Source of the DNA: JAUWPO01 sp965603285
GTDB taxonomy: Bacteria > Chloroflexota > Anaerolineae > Anaerolineales > UBA4823
DNA: 64,000 nt
Reading direction: 5' to 3'
Assembly: GCA_965603285.1 (NCBI GenBank)
Contig: CBFDCK010000001.1
Span: 1 to 64,000, forward strand
In this document: one piece after another, positions 8,678 through 18,984 of the stretch
How positions within the stretch are numbered: the stretch's first letter is position 1
Layout of the letters: every line of letters begins with the position of its first letter
Program-made: the position numbers and the translations under genes
Notes under the pieces: model-generated
What the model saw: the letters and a program-made list of their open reading frames with translations, nothing else
What the model was told of the DNA's origin: nothing
Databases searched by the model: none

Positions 8678-9946
8678 TTATAAATCTATCAGGAAGGGAG
8701 CGCATTTGTAAACTGCCACTTTTACAGATGGTTTAGTGTGGCGACGTTTGAGTTCGAGCAATAGATTGTCCCACTGGTGATATATTTCCCCATTTGGGAA
8801 TATTGTCCTCAGCTCTTCCTCGCTTATTCCTTGAGTAAGCATCAAAAAATCGAGCGATCTCTTTTTTATCATATTGCGTCCTGATTTGATCCGATAAAGA
8901 AGTGTTTTGAGATCCCGCATTTGGAAATTCTTCAATCGACGCAACATCCGCGTTCGCACGGCACTCTCAAGGGGGAACAATTCATGATCCCCAACCCCTA
9001 TTGGACAGGCGGCTAGCACTATTCTTGAAGCATCTCTCTTTGCTTGATGCAGCGGCCAAAAGCCTCTATCATAAGCGAATTGCAGATCCGTATCGAATGG
9101 ATACATATCTGCTACAACTAAATCCGCATCTTTCACGGGTTGAATACGGTATTGTTTGGATGCGAACTCAACTCCTTGCCGGTGCGCGATATTTTTGTCT
9201 CCTGCAAAAACGGCTGCAATTTGCCGTCGCTGGTTCAATACCACATTGACGATGAAATCTAGGTGGACTTGGGTTGCGATTTGTGCGATTTCATTCCCGA
9301 ACTCAGTATCTAGAGAACCTGCTCGACGATCAGCCCCTCTCAGATGGTCGTGCAAGTATTGGATAGTCTTGTAACCAGCAACCCCTGGAACAAGGATTTT
9401 TGACCCGCCAGAAAAACCTGCCGCGGGGTGAGGGTAGATACAACCTATGCCGATTTTCAAGTCGCTTTCATAGACTTCTCGATTGATATAAAGGGGTGTT
9501 CCCTTGGATGTCGTCCCCAAGAAAATAAGATCCTCGCGGCTGTTGTGTGGTTTGACACGTATTGAGGATGGAATATTGGGTCCAAGTTTGCGCCTGATAT
9601 CATCTCCAGTAGCCGGTTTATGAGCCCCACCGCCCACGATAATCGTGATCGCCTCATTGGGAATGCCGGTATTAGCTAATTCTACAAGCACGACATCAAT
9701 TAGGATGTCTGCTGGAGTAGGACGAGTGAGATCGTCGACGATGATTACCGCGCGGGCGCAATTTTTGGCCAGTTGGTTTAAAGTTTTACTTCCGATAGGA
9801 TTTTCAATTTGCTCTTTAATCGATGTGTGAGAAAGTTCCGGTAAATTTTGGTCACCAAGCACATTAATATCCCACGAGTCTGGAAATTCTAGTGTTATTT
9901 GTTCGTCTTTATACCAGGCTGCTGATAGGAGCTTGATTTCTTTCAT
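8678..9946 (-). CDS. LarA-family (lactate racemase-like, nickel-pincer) protein
   Basis: Homologue of nickel-dependent lactate racemase LarA (DUF2088 family), 422 residues. Residues that bind substrate and the nickel-pincer nucleotide are in place: D72 and R75 in DDLTRP, H109 in GGGAH, H173 in YPHP, K183 in FSGGSK (the lysine that forms the thioamide link in LarA), and H199 in TIQYLHDH at the position of the nickel ligand. The family includes racemases and epimerases of various 2-hydroxy acids. Here it lies alone on the minus strand between a propeller gene and a GT-C-like gene, far from any visible larB, larC or larE, so the substrate may be a hydroxy-acid sugar component. That last point is inference. 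Confidence 0.85.
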   Translation of the reverse strand: MKEIKLLSAAWYKDEQITLEFPDSWDINVLGDQNLPELSHTSIKEQIENPIGSKTLNQLAKNCARAVIIVDDLTRPTPADILIDVVLVELANTGIPNEAITIIVGGGAHKPATGDDIRRKLGPNIPSSIRVKPHNSREDLIFLGTTSKGTPLYINREVYESDLKIGIGCIYPHPAAGFSGGSKILVPGVAGYKTIQYLHDHLRGADRRAGSLDTEFGNEIAQIATQVHLDFIVNVVLNQRRQIAAVFAGDKNIAHRQGVEFASKQYRIQPVKDADLVVADMYPFDTDLQFAYDRGFWPLHQAKRDASRIVLAACPIGVGDHELFPLESAVRTRMLRRLKNFQMRDLKTLLYRIKSGRNMIKKRSLDFLMLTQGISEEELRTIFPNGEIYHQWDNLLLELKRRHTKPSVKVAVYKCAPFLIDL

Positions 9947-10034
9947 ATGGGTTATGCTCAGCAGATTTTAAATCCAAGCAATTTGATATTCAATAAAAAA
10001 AGTAATGCGGGAGGCACTCTTTCTTGGTCGTTCC

Positions 10035-12008
10035 TCATGGTGGGTAAATGTATTTTGGACAGTTCTTGGGTGTAGCTCGCGGGACCAATAATTGGATGCG
10101 AACTTCTTTTGAAGTGTATATTGGTTTGTAGTAACACAATACAGGTCTGGTGACCCATTTTACCCAAGCGTTGTTCTCCTCGGCGAACATATCTGAGCGG
10201 TCTTGTTTTTTTCTTGAAAGAGGGTTGCTTACGATCAGAGAAAACCTTTTGGCAGCAAGGTCCTCGTAAAACTCCTGGAAATATACAAAATTATTAGCCA
10301 TTGCCTGTTCTATAAGCAACTTCTTCTCATACTCCGAAACCAACTGTACATCTTGAATAAAATCAAATGTCAGCAGTTGACGTTGGTCAATAAACAGAAT
10401 TTCCCCTTGGATTTTAGCTTTCTTGACTTCTGTTTGGATAGTTTCCAAAGCGTTAGTGACTATATTCTGCGGTGGTAATTGTAAAGGCGCGGCAGTGTTG
10501 AAAGCATTCCAAGAAGGTACAAATATTACGAGGACAAGTACGCCCTGAGCCCATAAAGGCCATTTGGAAGGGAAAATTTTATTCACACCCTTGAGCATGA
10601 GACCGGATAGGATAATCAATGTAACGAGATACAAATCTAGGTTGTGAAGGTTATTGCCTCCCCCAATCTTCACGCTGATGATGAGACCAATCATTAAGAA
10701 TGCAAAGGCAGATCCAACGAAGGTGAATTTTTGTATCCAGTTCAACTTCCATTGTTTGCTTACAATTAGCCAAACCATGAGAGTGATTAATGGAATAGTC
10801 TTTGTAATGATACCCAGGATGATTCCTTCGTTGTAGGTTGCGTTTGGGAGCAACCGGAACCACAAAAGAGGTTGGGAGAAAGAAGACCCCGTGGTTAATT
10901 CTTGGGGTAAGATGAGTTGTGGGTGAGCGATTACTGCGGCCGCAAGCCCAGTAAAGGAAATTATAGCAATTGGCATAATTCTGCGTAAAGTATCAACAAA
11001 CTTTTCACCTTTATTAATATTAATCGTAGAAAGAAGAATCAATACAGTCCATGTCACAGGGGCAGCAAACCAGGTGTACCGGCTGGATGCAGCATAGAAG
11101 CTAGCTAGCACAACACCAAGCATTGATAACAACCATCGACCGGGATGCACAAATATCACTATAAGTAAGGCACTCAATACTAAAGGCGTGTATATCGGTC
11201 CTTGGGTGAGGAAAAGAAACACCCAGAGTGAAAACATCAATTTTCCTTTCCCACCTAATGTGCCCCATCTGGCTATCAAAAACCCCAACAACATATACGG
11301 TATGGTCCATAGAATTGCATCCCAGAGCCGGTGGAGCCAAATCGGTGTATCGGGAATTAGAAAGATGGATCCCCACAGCATATGTCTGCCTGGGGCGTCA
11401 AATGGGATGGTTAATTTACCGGGAAATGTGTAGCGATCACTGCCAAAATAAATCGAATAATCGTAAAGACGGTTGCCCTCCGACCATGAGAGCGTAAATG
11501 GGTAGTTAGTTACATTCGTAAGATAGTCGCCTATTACGAATATACTGCCGGTCAGGAGCAGCCCTAAGAAAAAATTGGTGCGAGTCAACAAATGTGATTC
11601 CGAGGCAGATGTCACTAAAGCAAATAAAAGGCTAGAGGTTAGAAGCAGCATCAACCGGAGGTAAGGGCCGGTGAATATACTTCCCCACTCGGTATAGAGG
11701 AGCAAATAGGCTGGAAAGACCAGTGCTGCGATCGCGATGGGCCAGCGGAATAATCCGAACCGTTCGCGTAGTTTAATCAGAGGCTGTTCTTTCTTTTTTA
11801 ATTTCTCTGGATTCCAGATAGCCAGAAGGATAATGAGGAATACAAGCAGGTCGAAAACCGCCAGGCTGAAAAAAGCTATCCCCCATTTAATGGTTAACTT
11901 CCCCAGGAATGGTCCAATTGATGGAGCCAACAAATAAAACTCCATCAGAGCACGGTATAGAATAAATCCTATAGTGAAACTGCCTGCAATTTGTAACAGT
12001 TTTTTCAT
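10035..12008 (-). CDS. GT-C-like polytopic membrane protein
   Basis: A 657-residue very hydrophobic protein with a C-terminal soluble region of roughly 130 residues. A charged loop near residues 170-215 reads SWSEGNRLYDYSIYFG and then FDAPGRHMLWG; acidic and aromatic residues in a first long loop are typical of GT-C transferases, but no family signature is decisive. ATG 12008 (MKKLLQIAG) was preferred over TTG 12032 because an AGGTAG-like site precedes it and the hydrophobic segment starts at once. Same strand as the 12127-14085 gene, 118 nt downstream of it. Substrate unknown. Confidence 0.58.
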   Translation of the reverse strand: MKKLLQIAGSFTIGFILYRALMEFYLLAPSIGPFLGKLTIKWGIAFFSLAVFDLLVFLIILLAIWNPEKLKKKEQPLIKLRERFGLFRWPIAIAALVFPAYLLLYTEWGSIFTGPYLRLMLLLTSSLLFALVTSASESHLLTRTNFFLGLLLTGSIFVIGDYLTNVTNYPFTLSWSEGNRLYDYSIYFGSDRYTFPGKLTIPFDAPGRHMLWGSIFLIPDTPIWLHRLWDAILWTIPYMLLGFLIARWGTLGGKGKLMFSLWVFLFLTQGPIYTPLVLSALLIVIFVHPGRWLLSMLGVVLASFYAASSRYTWFAAPVTWTVLILLSTININKGEKFVDTLRRIMPIAIISFTGLAAAVIAHPQLILPQELTTGSSFSQPLLWFRLLPNATYNEGIILGIITKTIPLITLMVWLIVSKQWKLNWIQKFTFVGSAFAFLMIGLIISVKIGGGNNLHNLDLYLVTLIILSGLMLKGVNKIFPSKWPLWAQGVLVLVIFVPSWNAFNTAAPLQLPPQNIVTNALETIQTEVKKAKIQGEILFIDQRQLLTFDFIQDVQLVSEYEKKLLIEQAMANNFVYFQEFYEDLAAKRFSLIVSNPLSRKKQDRSDMFAEENNAWVKWVTRPVLCYYKPIYTSKEVRIQLLVPRATPKNCPKYIYPP

Positions 12009-12126
12009 AAATCTACCTGACGAATTATACAACAGGTGATTTATTTGGTTGTTGTTATTGATGATTGAGCTTAAAATAGTCTTGGTAGTTTTAAGACTTG
12101 CTTCTTATCTATAAGAATAGAATTGT

Positions 12127-14085
12127 TTATTTAATCCTCTTGAATATGCGAATCCATGAGTCGCTCCGGCATTGCACCTGAAGCGGTGTGGGCTCCAACT
12201 CTTCAAATTTCCCAGTTGAAAGAGCATCTTTATGCCATCCATGGAATGAGCGTTGTTCTATCAGCACAAAATCGGTTTCCTCAAGCCATCGGAGTGCAAT
12301 TTCCTTATTCCAAAAACCCCATTTATGCAGTTGTTCAGTGTCACCCTCTATTTTAAATGAGTAACCATCGTTCAACTGTGATGGATAGATTTCTATACCA
12401 GGCACATAGAGAAGTGGCACAGCCGACAATCCACCCTTCCAATAAACTTTTGATCCTGGCGGGATATGGTAAGCTAGGTATTCCCCAGTCTCACTGTACG
12501 AACTGATTACATCTCCTGTACAGTCGTAGTTACTCCCACCCCCTGCAAATAATCCGGTAGGTGTAAGGAGTGTTCCCATAATTAAGAAAATTACCATAGC
12601 CAAATAACCAAATGATGGGACGCTTCTTGTAGACGCACCAGGTTTCGAAGGATTCCGACGAAGGAGGATAATCCGTGTTCCCAGTGCAAAGAAAATTACC
12701 AAAATGCCGACCCCAAGGCCAAATAGTATTGGGATAAACCGGCGAAGGGCTGCATATTCAAAGTTGAACTTGTTGATTAGAACTGCACCCAAAGGTACAA
12801 AACCCGAAGCACGACTGGAAAAATCAATCAAAACCCTTGGAATTTGAATGTTAAAAAGTGTGTCGCCGATGTCTTCAAAAGCGCCAAAACCAATTCCCGC
12901 ACAGATTACCAAAATGATCGCTGCAAGAAATACTTGGTACCACAATGGCAATTGTCTTCTCCAACTGGAAAAGGAAACGATTACAAGAAGTACACCGAGC
13001 GTTGAGAAATAAGCAATATAACCATCAAGACAAAACACGCAGTAGTCTTGACCCAATGCAGCCCACAGATGAATGAACAGCAACACTAAGAAAAGGCTTA
13101 GAAGGAATACAGACGCACGGAAGTGATTAGAACTCTTCCACTTTGATTTTCTCGGCCAAAGTAAACATGCGGTTAATGTGCCAATTAAAGGTACGAAATG
13201 AATACGCAGGCTGTAAAGGAAGCTTAACAGGCGGTTCAATAAAGTGACTTGCGGGTTCCAGATATCAGTTATTTCTATGTGATAACGGTACGGATCTAAA
13301 AATGGGGTAATAACTTGAGGTAATCGTTTTGCCCATATTTTCAGTATGTCTGGCCAAAAGAGCAAATGTCCCAGGGTAACGGTCAATGCAGTTACAATTG
13401 TTGAGAGTATTCCAGCTTTGACACCATGCTGCCAAAAAATGTAAAGCAGCAATAATGGCAAAACGGGCAGCATGTTGATGCGGGTCATTAACATCAATCC
13501 GGCAAGCAAGGACCCCAGGACGATCTGCCATAAAGGTCGTCCATCTCCAAGCACTAATACAAGTATCCAAACAAGCATGCAGGCAATTAAAACTTGTGGT
13601 ACGGCAACGCTGTACATCTTAATCAAAGAGGGATTTATTGCGAACACAAAGACAGCGGCGGCGCCCCACCACTTGCCCCCGAAGCGGTTTGCGATTATCA
13701 AAATTCCCAACAGCATCAGTCCAGCCAGTAAGAGGGAAAAATAGCGTGCAACCCCAACTCCTGGTCCAAACATGTATTGGACGTAACCAGGAATAAAAAA
13801 GGACAACGGCATGTGGTTGCTCCATGGACCGTAGTCCTGGTAGATCGAGTATTGACCTGTTACAAAGAGATATCCTTTTGAAAGGTATGCGCCTTCATCA
13901 AGCGCAGATTGCTGCGTGTGAGAGTAAATCCAACCCTGGATCAAGAATAGAATTCCTGATAGCAACGCGATCACCTCGGGCATCCAGGATGAAGAGGAAA
14001 TGCGCTTGAAATATGAACGCTGGTTGCTTGCTGATTTCAATTCTTTGTTTTCCAATTTAATTGACATGCCGTTGTTCTGATTCAT
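12127..14085 (-). CDS. PMT/ArnT-like GT-C glycosyltransferase (paralogue of 20838-22796)
   Basis: A 652-residue polytopic protein. The first periplasmic loop has ALDEGAYLSKG with D63-E64, then YGPWSNHMPLSFFIPG, the layout of GT39/GT83 (PMT, ArnT-like) transferases in which the acidic pair after the first membrane helix is needed for catalysis. A C-terminal soluble domain carries IPPGSKVYWKGG and LYVPGIEIYPSQLNDGYS. The protein at 20838-22796 has the same length, the same D63-E64 and the same C-terminal motifs, so the two are duplicates that now flank the UPF0104 gene and the triplet. It should act on the outer face of the membrane with a polyprenyl-phosphate sugar donor. Confidence 0.75.
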   Translation of the reverse strand: MNQNNGMSIKLENKELKSASNQRSYFKRISSSSWMPEVIALLSGILFLIQGWIYSHTQQSALDEGAYLSKGYLFVTGQYSIYQDYGPWSNHMPLSFFIPGYVQYMFGPGVGVARYFSLLLAGLMLLGILIIANRFGGKWWGAAAVFVFAINPSLIKMYSVAVPQVLIACMLVWILVLVLGDGRPLWQIVLGSLLAGLMLMTRINMLPVLPLLLLYIFWQHGVKAGILSTIVTALTVTLGHLLFWPDILKIWAKRLPQVITPFLDPYRYHIEITDIWNPQVTLLNRLLSFLYSLRIHFVPLIGTLTACLLWPRKSKWKSSNHFRASVFLLSLFLVLLFIHLWAALGQDYCVFCLDGYIAYFSTLGVLLVIVSFSSWRRQLPLWYQVFLAAIILVICAGIGFGAFEDIGDTLFNIQIPRVLIDFSSRASGFVPLGAVLINKFNFEYAALRRFIPILFGLGVGILVIFFALGTRIILLRRNPSKPGASTRSVPSFGYLAMVIFLIMGTLLTPTGLFAGGGSNYDCTGDVISSYSETGEYLAYHIPPGSKVYWKGGLSAVPLLYVPGIEIYPSQLNDGYSFKIEGDTEQLHKWGFWNKEIALRWLEETDFVLIEQRSFHGWHKDALSTGKFEELEPTPLQVQCRSDSWIRIFKRIK

Positions 14086-14408
14086 GGGTTAAATCTAATT
14101 GAAGGTTCTATCACCCATTTGGGATATGATGTGAGGGGTCAGAATTATGGACCCAGAATGCGCTTAATTCCATCTCTCTTTTACAATCAAAGAGCAATAT
14201 GGATTGCTCCTCTTATTATTGGTCATATATTGGAATAAATGCAATATCGTATGAGGAGTTTTGAGAACGCACTGGTTCATTGAGATGCTACCATATAGAT
14301 TTTGGCTGTCAAGTTATGGATTATTCTTGTATCACAAAGTCAGGTATAATCGCGAGCACCATTGTAAGCACAAATTTCATTTAAGTGTGTAATTGGCTTC
14401 CCAGCAAA
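14086..14408. other. intergenic gap between divergent genes
   Basis: 323 bases without a gene. I see a short inverted repeat GAGCAAT-ATGG-ATTGCTC at 14192-14209 and a good -10 hexamer near 14345 that would serve the rightward gene. No coding frame or known RNA was recognised. Confidence 0.5.
14345..14350 (+). promoter_or_regulatory. candidate -10 element (TATAAT)
   Basis: A perfect TATAAT preceded by CAGG lies 58 nt upstream of ATG 14409. No convincing -35 hexamer is present: TTATTC at 14321-14326 is at 18 nt spacing but a poor match. It would drive the UPF0104-like gene. This is a pattern match only. Confidence 0.35.
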
Positions 14409-15428
14409 ATGAATTTTTCGCAGAAAATCAGATCGCTATGGTATGGCGACACGCCAGCCGGGCGGAATACTCGTCGAGCTATAAAGATTATTGTAATAAT
14501 CGGACTTTTTATTGGTCTATTTTGGATTGTACCTGTTAGAGAAGTCATATTTGCACTTGTAACAGCTGACCTGAGATATCTCCTGCCGGGTTTGTTACTG
14601 GTTTTACCGAGTGTATATTTGGGGGCTGTACAGCTTAAATTATTAATCCGAAAGCACGGTATAAATTTAAGCGTTACCCAAATTCTGGTTATAAATCTTA
14701 CTATAAAGTTCTACCTGCTCTTCCTTCCCGGCACTTTGGTCGGTAGTGGAATGCGCTGGTATAAGTTCTCTCAAGCGGACGGTAAAGTTGCGGAATCCTT
14801 AGTTGCCATTGTATTCAATCGTCTGCTTGAGACTTTTTTAGTTGTCGCCCTTGGGCTTGGTTTCTGGGTGTTGTCTGGAGAGGATATTTTTCAGGATAAA
14901 GGGATTGGATTGCTAGTATTATTATCCGTGACCATCATTCTTTGGTTTATTTTGACGCGTATGAGCTTGTTGATGTATGGATGGTTCAAGTCTCATGACT
15001 TTAAAGTGCAGCGCCCATTTTGGCAGAACTTGTTATATAAATTTGAAAAATTATTATCAGCAGTGTCAGCATATGCAGATTTTTCGGCTTTGGAATTATT
15101 CTTGGTTGTTACCTTTGGTATTGTACGTATACTATTGAGTATTGTCTCATTCCAATTATTGGCGAAGTCCGTAGGTATTGAGCTTCCATTCATAGACATG
15201 GGATGGATCCATTCGGTTGTAGCGATGACAGCGTTGCTGCCCTTCTCGATTGCTGGTGGTTTGGGATATCGTGAGGTAAGCCTGATCGCCATGTTAGGCA
15301 CATTCGGAATTAGCGCCGATCTTGCTCTAGCATTTTCGTTTTTAATATTTACCCGCAACGTTTTGCTCGGTCTAATGGGGGGCGTATTGGAAGCCGTGCA
15401 AACTATTCGCGTAAGACACACTTCCTAA
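14409..15428 (+). CDS. UPF0104 / LPG-synthase-like membrane protein, complete copy
   Basis: A 339-residue polytopic protein of the lysylphosphatidylglycerol synthase transmembrane (UPF0104) family. Landmarks include FLPGTLVGSGMRWYKFSQ near the middle and IAGGLGYREVSLIAML toward the C-terminus; both regions are typical of the family. The C-terminal half is paralogous to the truncated gene at the left window edge. I chose ATG 14409 over GTG 14385 because the extra eight residues are not family-like, though the ribosome site is weak at both. Members of this family in glycan loci are thought to handle lipid-linked intermediates. It is the only plus-strand gene between 8636 and 35428. Confidence 0.78.
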   Translation: MNFSQKIRSLWYGDTPAGRNTRRAIKIIVIIGLFIGLFWIVPVREVIFALVTADLRYLLPGLLLVLPSVYLGAVQLKLLIRKHGINLSVTQILVINLTIKFYLLFLPGTLVGSGMRWYKFSQADGKVAESLVAIVFNRLLETFLVVALGLGFWVLSGEDIFQDKGIGLLVLLSVTIILWFILTRMSLLMYGWFKSHDFKVQRPFWQNLLYKFEKLLSAVSAYADFSALELFLVVTFGIVRILLSIVSFQLLAKSVGIELPFIDMGWIHSVVAMTALLPFSIAGGLGYREVSLIAMLGTFGISADLALAFSFLIFTRNVLLGLMGGVLEAVQTIRVRHTS

Positions 15429-15445
15429 ATTGTTATAGATTAAAA

Positions 15446-17203
15446 TTATTTAGCATCGATTGCAGGCTTAATATCCAGCACTTTATAATCAAGAGTTTGA
15501 AATACTACTGGAAATGGAGATGCATGGTTAATCGGGGCAACCCAGAACCTCAAAGGATAAACGCTTGAAAGCATAATGACACTTTCATTATCCATGTCCT
15601 CATAGAGAGTGCGCAACGCCTGAATTAAAAATGAACTCGTACTGATCCCAATCGCTTGCGGTTCATAAAAATTGTAACCCAGGGATTCCATGCGCGGCAC
15701 CCAATCTTCAACAAAACTTCTATCCCAGAGTATCGCAGCCCCATCTTTGTAAGTGGTAAAGACTGGTCTCTGGGAGTGCGCTCGAAATTCGCTCCAATTT
15801 GGATCAATTAAAAATACATCTTCTATTGAGGTATTCTTTTTCGCCCAATCCGCAATTTCTTGGATTTGTGAATCCGGAACGCGAATAAAGTGGGCAAGCG
15901 CAATTGAATCCGCCTCTCTAGAAATGAAGAACACCCCAAAAGATAGGACAATAAGGACTACTATATTCGACAATCGAGTTGGACTACCATCTTTAAGGAC
16001 AAATCTCCAAAAAGGACGCCATAACACTGCGATTGTTATGATCAGCCACAGCGACACGATTAAATTAGTGAAGTCAAAAACCTTCTGCCAAAAGATACTG
16101 ACAAACAAAAGAATCACATAAAGTTTTTTATAGGGTGTATCAAGTTCAATCAGGTATGCAATGATCGCGATTATCGATATTCCGGTGAAAGCAAACCATA
16201 AATCAGTAGCGCGAGCCGGGTGCAAAACCAGCATTGTTGGAGATCTCATTATGTATGCAGCTACGAAGGCAACTAATATCCAACCCAAACTCACTAACAG
16301 CCATATCATGCCATGTTTATAAAGCTTGCTCAATTCTCGCCTATTGAAATATAGTACTGTTGCAGACATAAACATAAAGCCAAAGAATACATAGAACTCT
16401 GGAGGATTCCAGGTGAGGGGATAGAGATGCATTGGGAAGCGAGCCTCACTGGCGAGCAGCCAAATTTCATTGTTTATTGTGCCTATTCGATAAGCGGATG
16501 CTGATAGCATGACTGTGGGGAATATCAGGATTGCAAACAGAATAAAAGACCAAACCCAGTTTTTCCAATCTGACCTGTAGTTTTTATCCAATAAAAACAC
16601 TGCTGCAAAGTAGACACAAGCGTATGCCCCATACATACTGTTAAGAGTAAAACCGATTGCCAACCAAAGAGCCCAATAATAAGGACGTTTTGAATAGAAT
16701 GCAGCTATAGCGAAGAGAAAAAAAGAAATAGATAAACTAGTTTGTTCGAAATAACCGCTAACTAGTGTCCCATGACCTAACAATGAAATTGGCCACAATG
16801 CAAAGAATGCCATCGCACCAACCGCCGCGAGCTTGCTTCCTGGATTTATGGTCATAGCCAATTGTGCGGCTGCTATCAAGACCAGAGCTCGTGCTGCTAA
16901 AAATAAAAATGTGAGTAAAATCTCAATGGGTATGTAATTGGCGAGTACCGCAACCAACCGCCAAATCGGAGCCGCATAATGAACGAGGGTGGAGACGAAT
17001 GGATCATTAGGAAAAAGTGCTGGATTGTTGATCGATTGTACGAGAGGTATTGTTATGGCTTGATTGCCATAATAAATTCGATAACCCGTCATGAGTAAAG
17101 ATGAAATAAACAGGATCAAGCCCTGTAACCACAATGGGAATTTCCATTGTCCTAATGTGGAAGGCTTTTCTTCCTTAACAACCAATACAGCATTTGCAGT
17201 CAC
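15446..17203 (-). CDS. tandem membrane protein family, copy 3 of 3
   Basis: A 585-residue polytopic protein, the last of three head-to-tail paralogues. All three share the first loop SINNPALFPNDPFVST or WMNDPSLFPNDPFVST, the segment LGHGTLV or IGHGTLV followed by YFE, YG-YACVYF, and a C-terminal soluble domain with VFLIDPNWSEFRA, SQRPVF, and a closing FPVVFQT. The overall plan (hydrophobic core, soluble periplasmic tail) is GT-C-like, but I cannot place it in a named family with confidence. The start is GTG 17203. It begins 26 nt after the stop of copy 2, so the triplet is one operon. Confidence 0.62.
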   Translation of the reverse strand: MTANAVLVVKEEKPSTLGQWKFPLWLQGLILFISSLLMTGYRIYYGNQAITIPLVQSINNPALFPNDPFVSTLVHYAAPIWRLVAVLANYIPIEILLTFLFLAARALVLIAAAQLAMTINPGSKLAAVGAMAFFALWPISLLGHGTLVSGYFEQTSLSISFFLFAIAAFYSKRPYYWALWLAIGFTLNSMYGAYACVYFAAVFLLDKNYRSDWKNWVWSFILFAILIFPTVMLSASAYRIGTINNEIWLLASEARFPMHLYPLTWNPPEFYVFFGFMFMSATVLYFNRRELSKLYKHGMIWLLVSLGWILVAFVAAYIMRSPTMLVLHPARATDLWFAFTGISIIAIIAYLIELDTPYKKLYVILLFVSIFWQKVFDFTNLIVSLWLIITIAVLWRPFWRFVLKDGSPTRLSNIVVLIVLSFGVFFISREADSIALAHFIRVPDSQIQEIADWAKKNTSIEDVFLIDPNWSEFRAHSQRPVFTTYKDGAAILWDRSFVEDWVPRMESLGYNFYEPQAIGISTSSFLIQALRTLYEDMDNESVIMLSSVYPLRFWVAPINHASPFPVVFQTLDYKVLDIKPAIDAK

Positions 17204-17229
17204 ACTTGCCGTCCCGGGATGGTATCTAT

Positions 17230-18969
17230 TTACGGTTTCAGGTCTAGCACTTTATAGCCTGCAGTTTGAAAAACAACCGGAAACGATGAGGTATGATCGA
17301 CTGGAATAACCCAGAACCTGATGGGATAACTGTTTGAAAGAGCAATGATATTCTCATCGTCCAAGTTCTCATACATGCGGGTCAATGGTCTAAAGCCGTC
17401 AGCTGTACCAGATTCGTCTGTTTTCTCAAAATTGAAACCGAAGGATTCAATACGCGTCACCCATTCACTAACAAAACTCCGTTCCCAAAAAATAGCAGTA
17501 CCATCTTTCCAAGTGACAAATACAGGTCTCTGGGAAAGCGCTCGGAATTCGCTCCAATTTGGATCTATTAAGAATACATCACCTTTGGAAGTATTCTCTA
17601 ACGCCCAATTTGCAACTTCTTGAATTTGCGACTTTGGATATCGAATGATTGCAATAACTCTATCTGAATACACCTGAATCGAAAACGTAATCAGCCCCAA
17701 TAACATAACAATAAGTACCACAATATAGGATAGCCGAGTTGGATTGCCTTCTCTCAAAATCAACCTCCACAGTGGCTTCGAGATTACTCCGATTGTGAGG
17801 ATTAGAAATATCCATTCCATTAAGAAAGTGAATTCAAAGAACCAGAACCAGAAGATACTGAAAAAAAACAGGATAATAAAAAGCCGTTTATTGGACATGT
17901 TTTTTTCGATGAGGCGCGTAAAAACCGCTATCATCGAAATTACTGCGAAGGCAAACCATAAATCCATACCACGTGCTGATTGCATAACCAGCATCGCTGG
18001 CGACTCCGTTATATATGCGGCTACAAAAGCGAAAATCAGCCAGCACAAGCTAACCGCCAGCCATATTATGCCGTGTTTATACAACTTGCTCAGCTCTTTT
18101 TTTCCGAGATATATCACGATTACAAAGCATGAGATAAACGCGAATAAAAGATTGTATTTGAATGGTTTCCAAGTAAGCGGGAATATATGAAATGGATGGC
18201 GTACCTCACTGACCTGCAACCAGAGTTCTGTATTTACAGTGTCGAGACGAAATGCTGATGCTGTTTGTACGATCGTGGGGGAAGCAAGGACAAAAAACAA
18301 AAATCCTGGTACAACCCAAATTTTCCAATTTGATCTGTAGTTGGTATCCAATAAGAACAGCGTTGCGAAGTAGACACAGGCATAAACTCCATACAAAACG
18401 TTTAGATTAAAACCAATTGCAAGCCAAAGAGACCAATAACAAGGACGCATCGAATAAAACGCAGCGGTGGCCAATAATAAAAAGGCAATGGATATACTGG
18501 TGTGTTCGAAGTAGTTATTGACCAGAGTTCCATGACCAATTATTGGAGTAGGATACAGAGCAAAAAAAGCCATCGCCCCAATTGGCGCTAGCCTTGAGCC
18601 GGGATTTAAAGTCATAGCTAGCCGTGCTGCTGCGACTAAGATTAGTGCCCGCGTTACTAAGAAAAGAATTAATAGTAACGACTCTAGGGGCACATAATTT
18701 GAGATAATCGCGACTACCTGCCAAATAGGACCTATATAATGAACGAATGTGGATACGAAAGGATCATTAGGAAACAGTGATGGGTCGTTCATCCATTGGA
18801 CGTACGGGATCTGCATTGCATGATTGGCTGAGTAAACCTGATAACCTGAAATGAGTAAAGAGGAGAGGAAAATGATCAAGCCTTGCAGCCACAATGAAAA
18901 CCTCCATTGTCTGATTTCAGGTAACTTGATTTTGTCAACTAATGTGGCGTTCAAGGTCATGTCTATCAT
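17230..18969 (-). CDS. tandem membrane protein family, copy 2 of 3
   Basis: A 579-residue polytopic protein, middle member of the triplet. It resembles copy 1 (18985-20676) more than copy 3: both have HYIGPIWQVVA, NYVPLESLLLILFLVTRAL and RSFVSEWVTRIESFGF. The N-terminal loop MNDPSLFPNDPFVST and the C-terminal DVFLIDPNWSEFRALSQRPV are conserved. The gene starts at ATG 18969 (or the in-frame ATG 18960) only 15 nt after copy 1 ends. The function is unknown; a GT-C-like transferase or polymerase of surface glycan is inferred from the topology and the locus. Confidence 0.62.
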   Translation of the reverse strand: MIDMTLNATLVDKIKLPEIRQWRFSLWLQGLIIFLSSLLISGYQVYSANHAMQIPYVQWMNDPSLFPNDPFVSTFVHYIGPIWQVVAIISNYVPLESLLLILFLVTRALILVAAARLAMTLNPGSRLAPIGAMAFFALYPTPIIGHGTLVNNYFEHTSISIAFLLLATAAFYSMRPCYWSLWLAIGFNLNVLYGVYACVYFATLFLLDTNYRSNWKIWVVPGFLFFVLASPTIVQTASAFRLDTVNTELWLQVSEVRHPFHIFPLTWKPFKYNLLFAFISCFVIVIYLGKKELSKLYKHGIIWLAVSLCWLIFAFVAAYITESPAMLVMQSARGMDLWFAFAVISMIAVFTRLIEKNMSNKRLFIILFFFSIFWFWFFEFTFLMEWIFLILTIGVISKPLWRLILREGNPTRLSYIVVLIVMLLGLITFSIQVYSDRVIAIIRYPKSQIQEVANWALENTSKGDVFLIDPNWSEFRALSQRPVFVTWKDGTAIFWERSFVSEWVTRIESFGFNFEKTDESGTADGFRPLTRMYENLDDENIIALSNSYPIRFWVIPVDHTSSFPVVFQTAGYKVLDLKP

Positions 18970-18984
18970 CCCGGGAAGTTTAGA

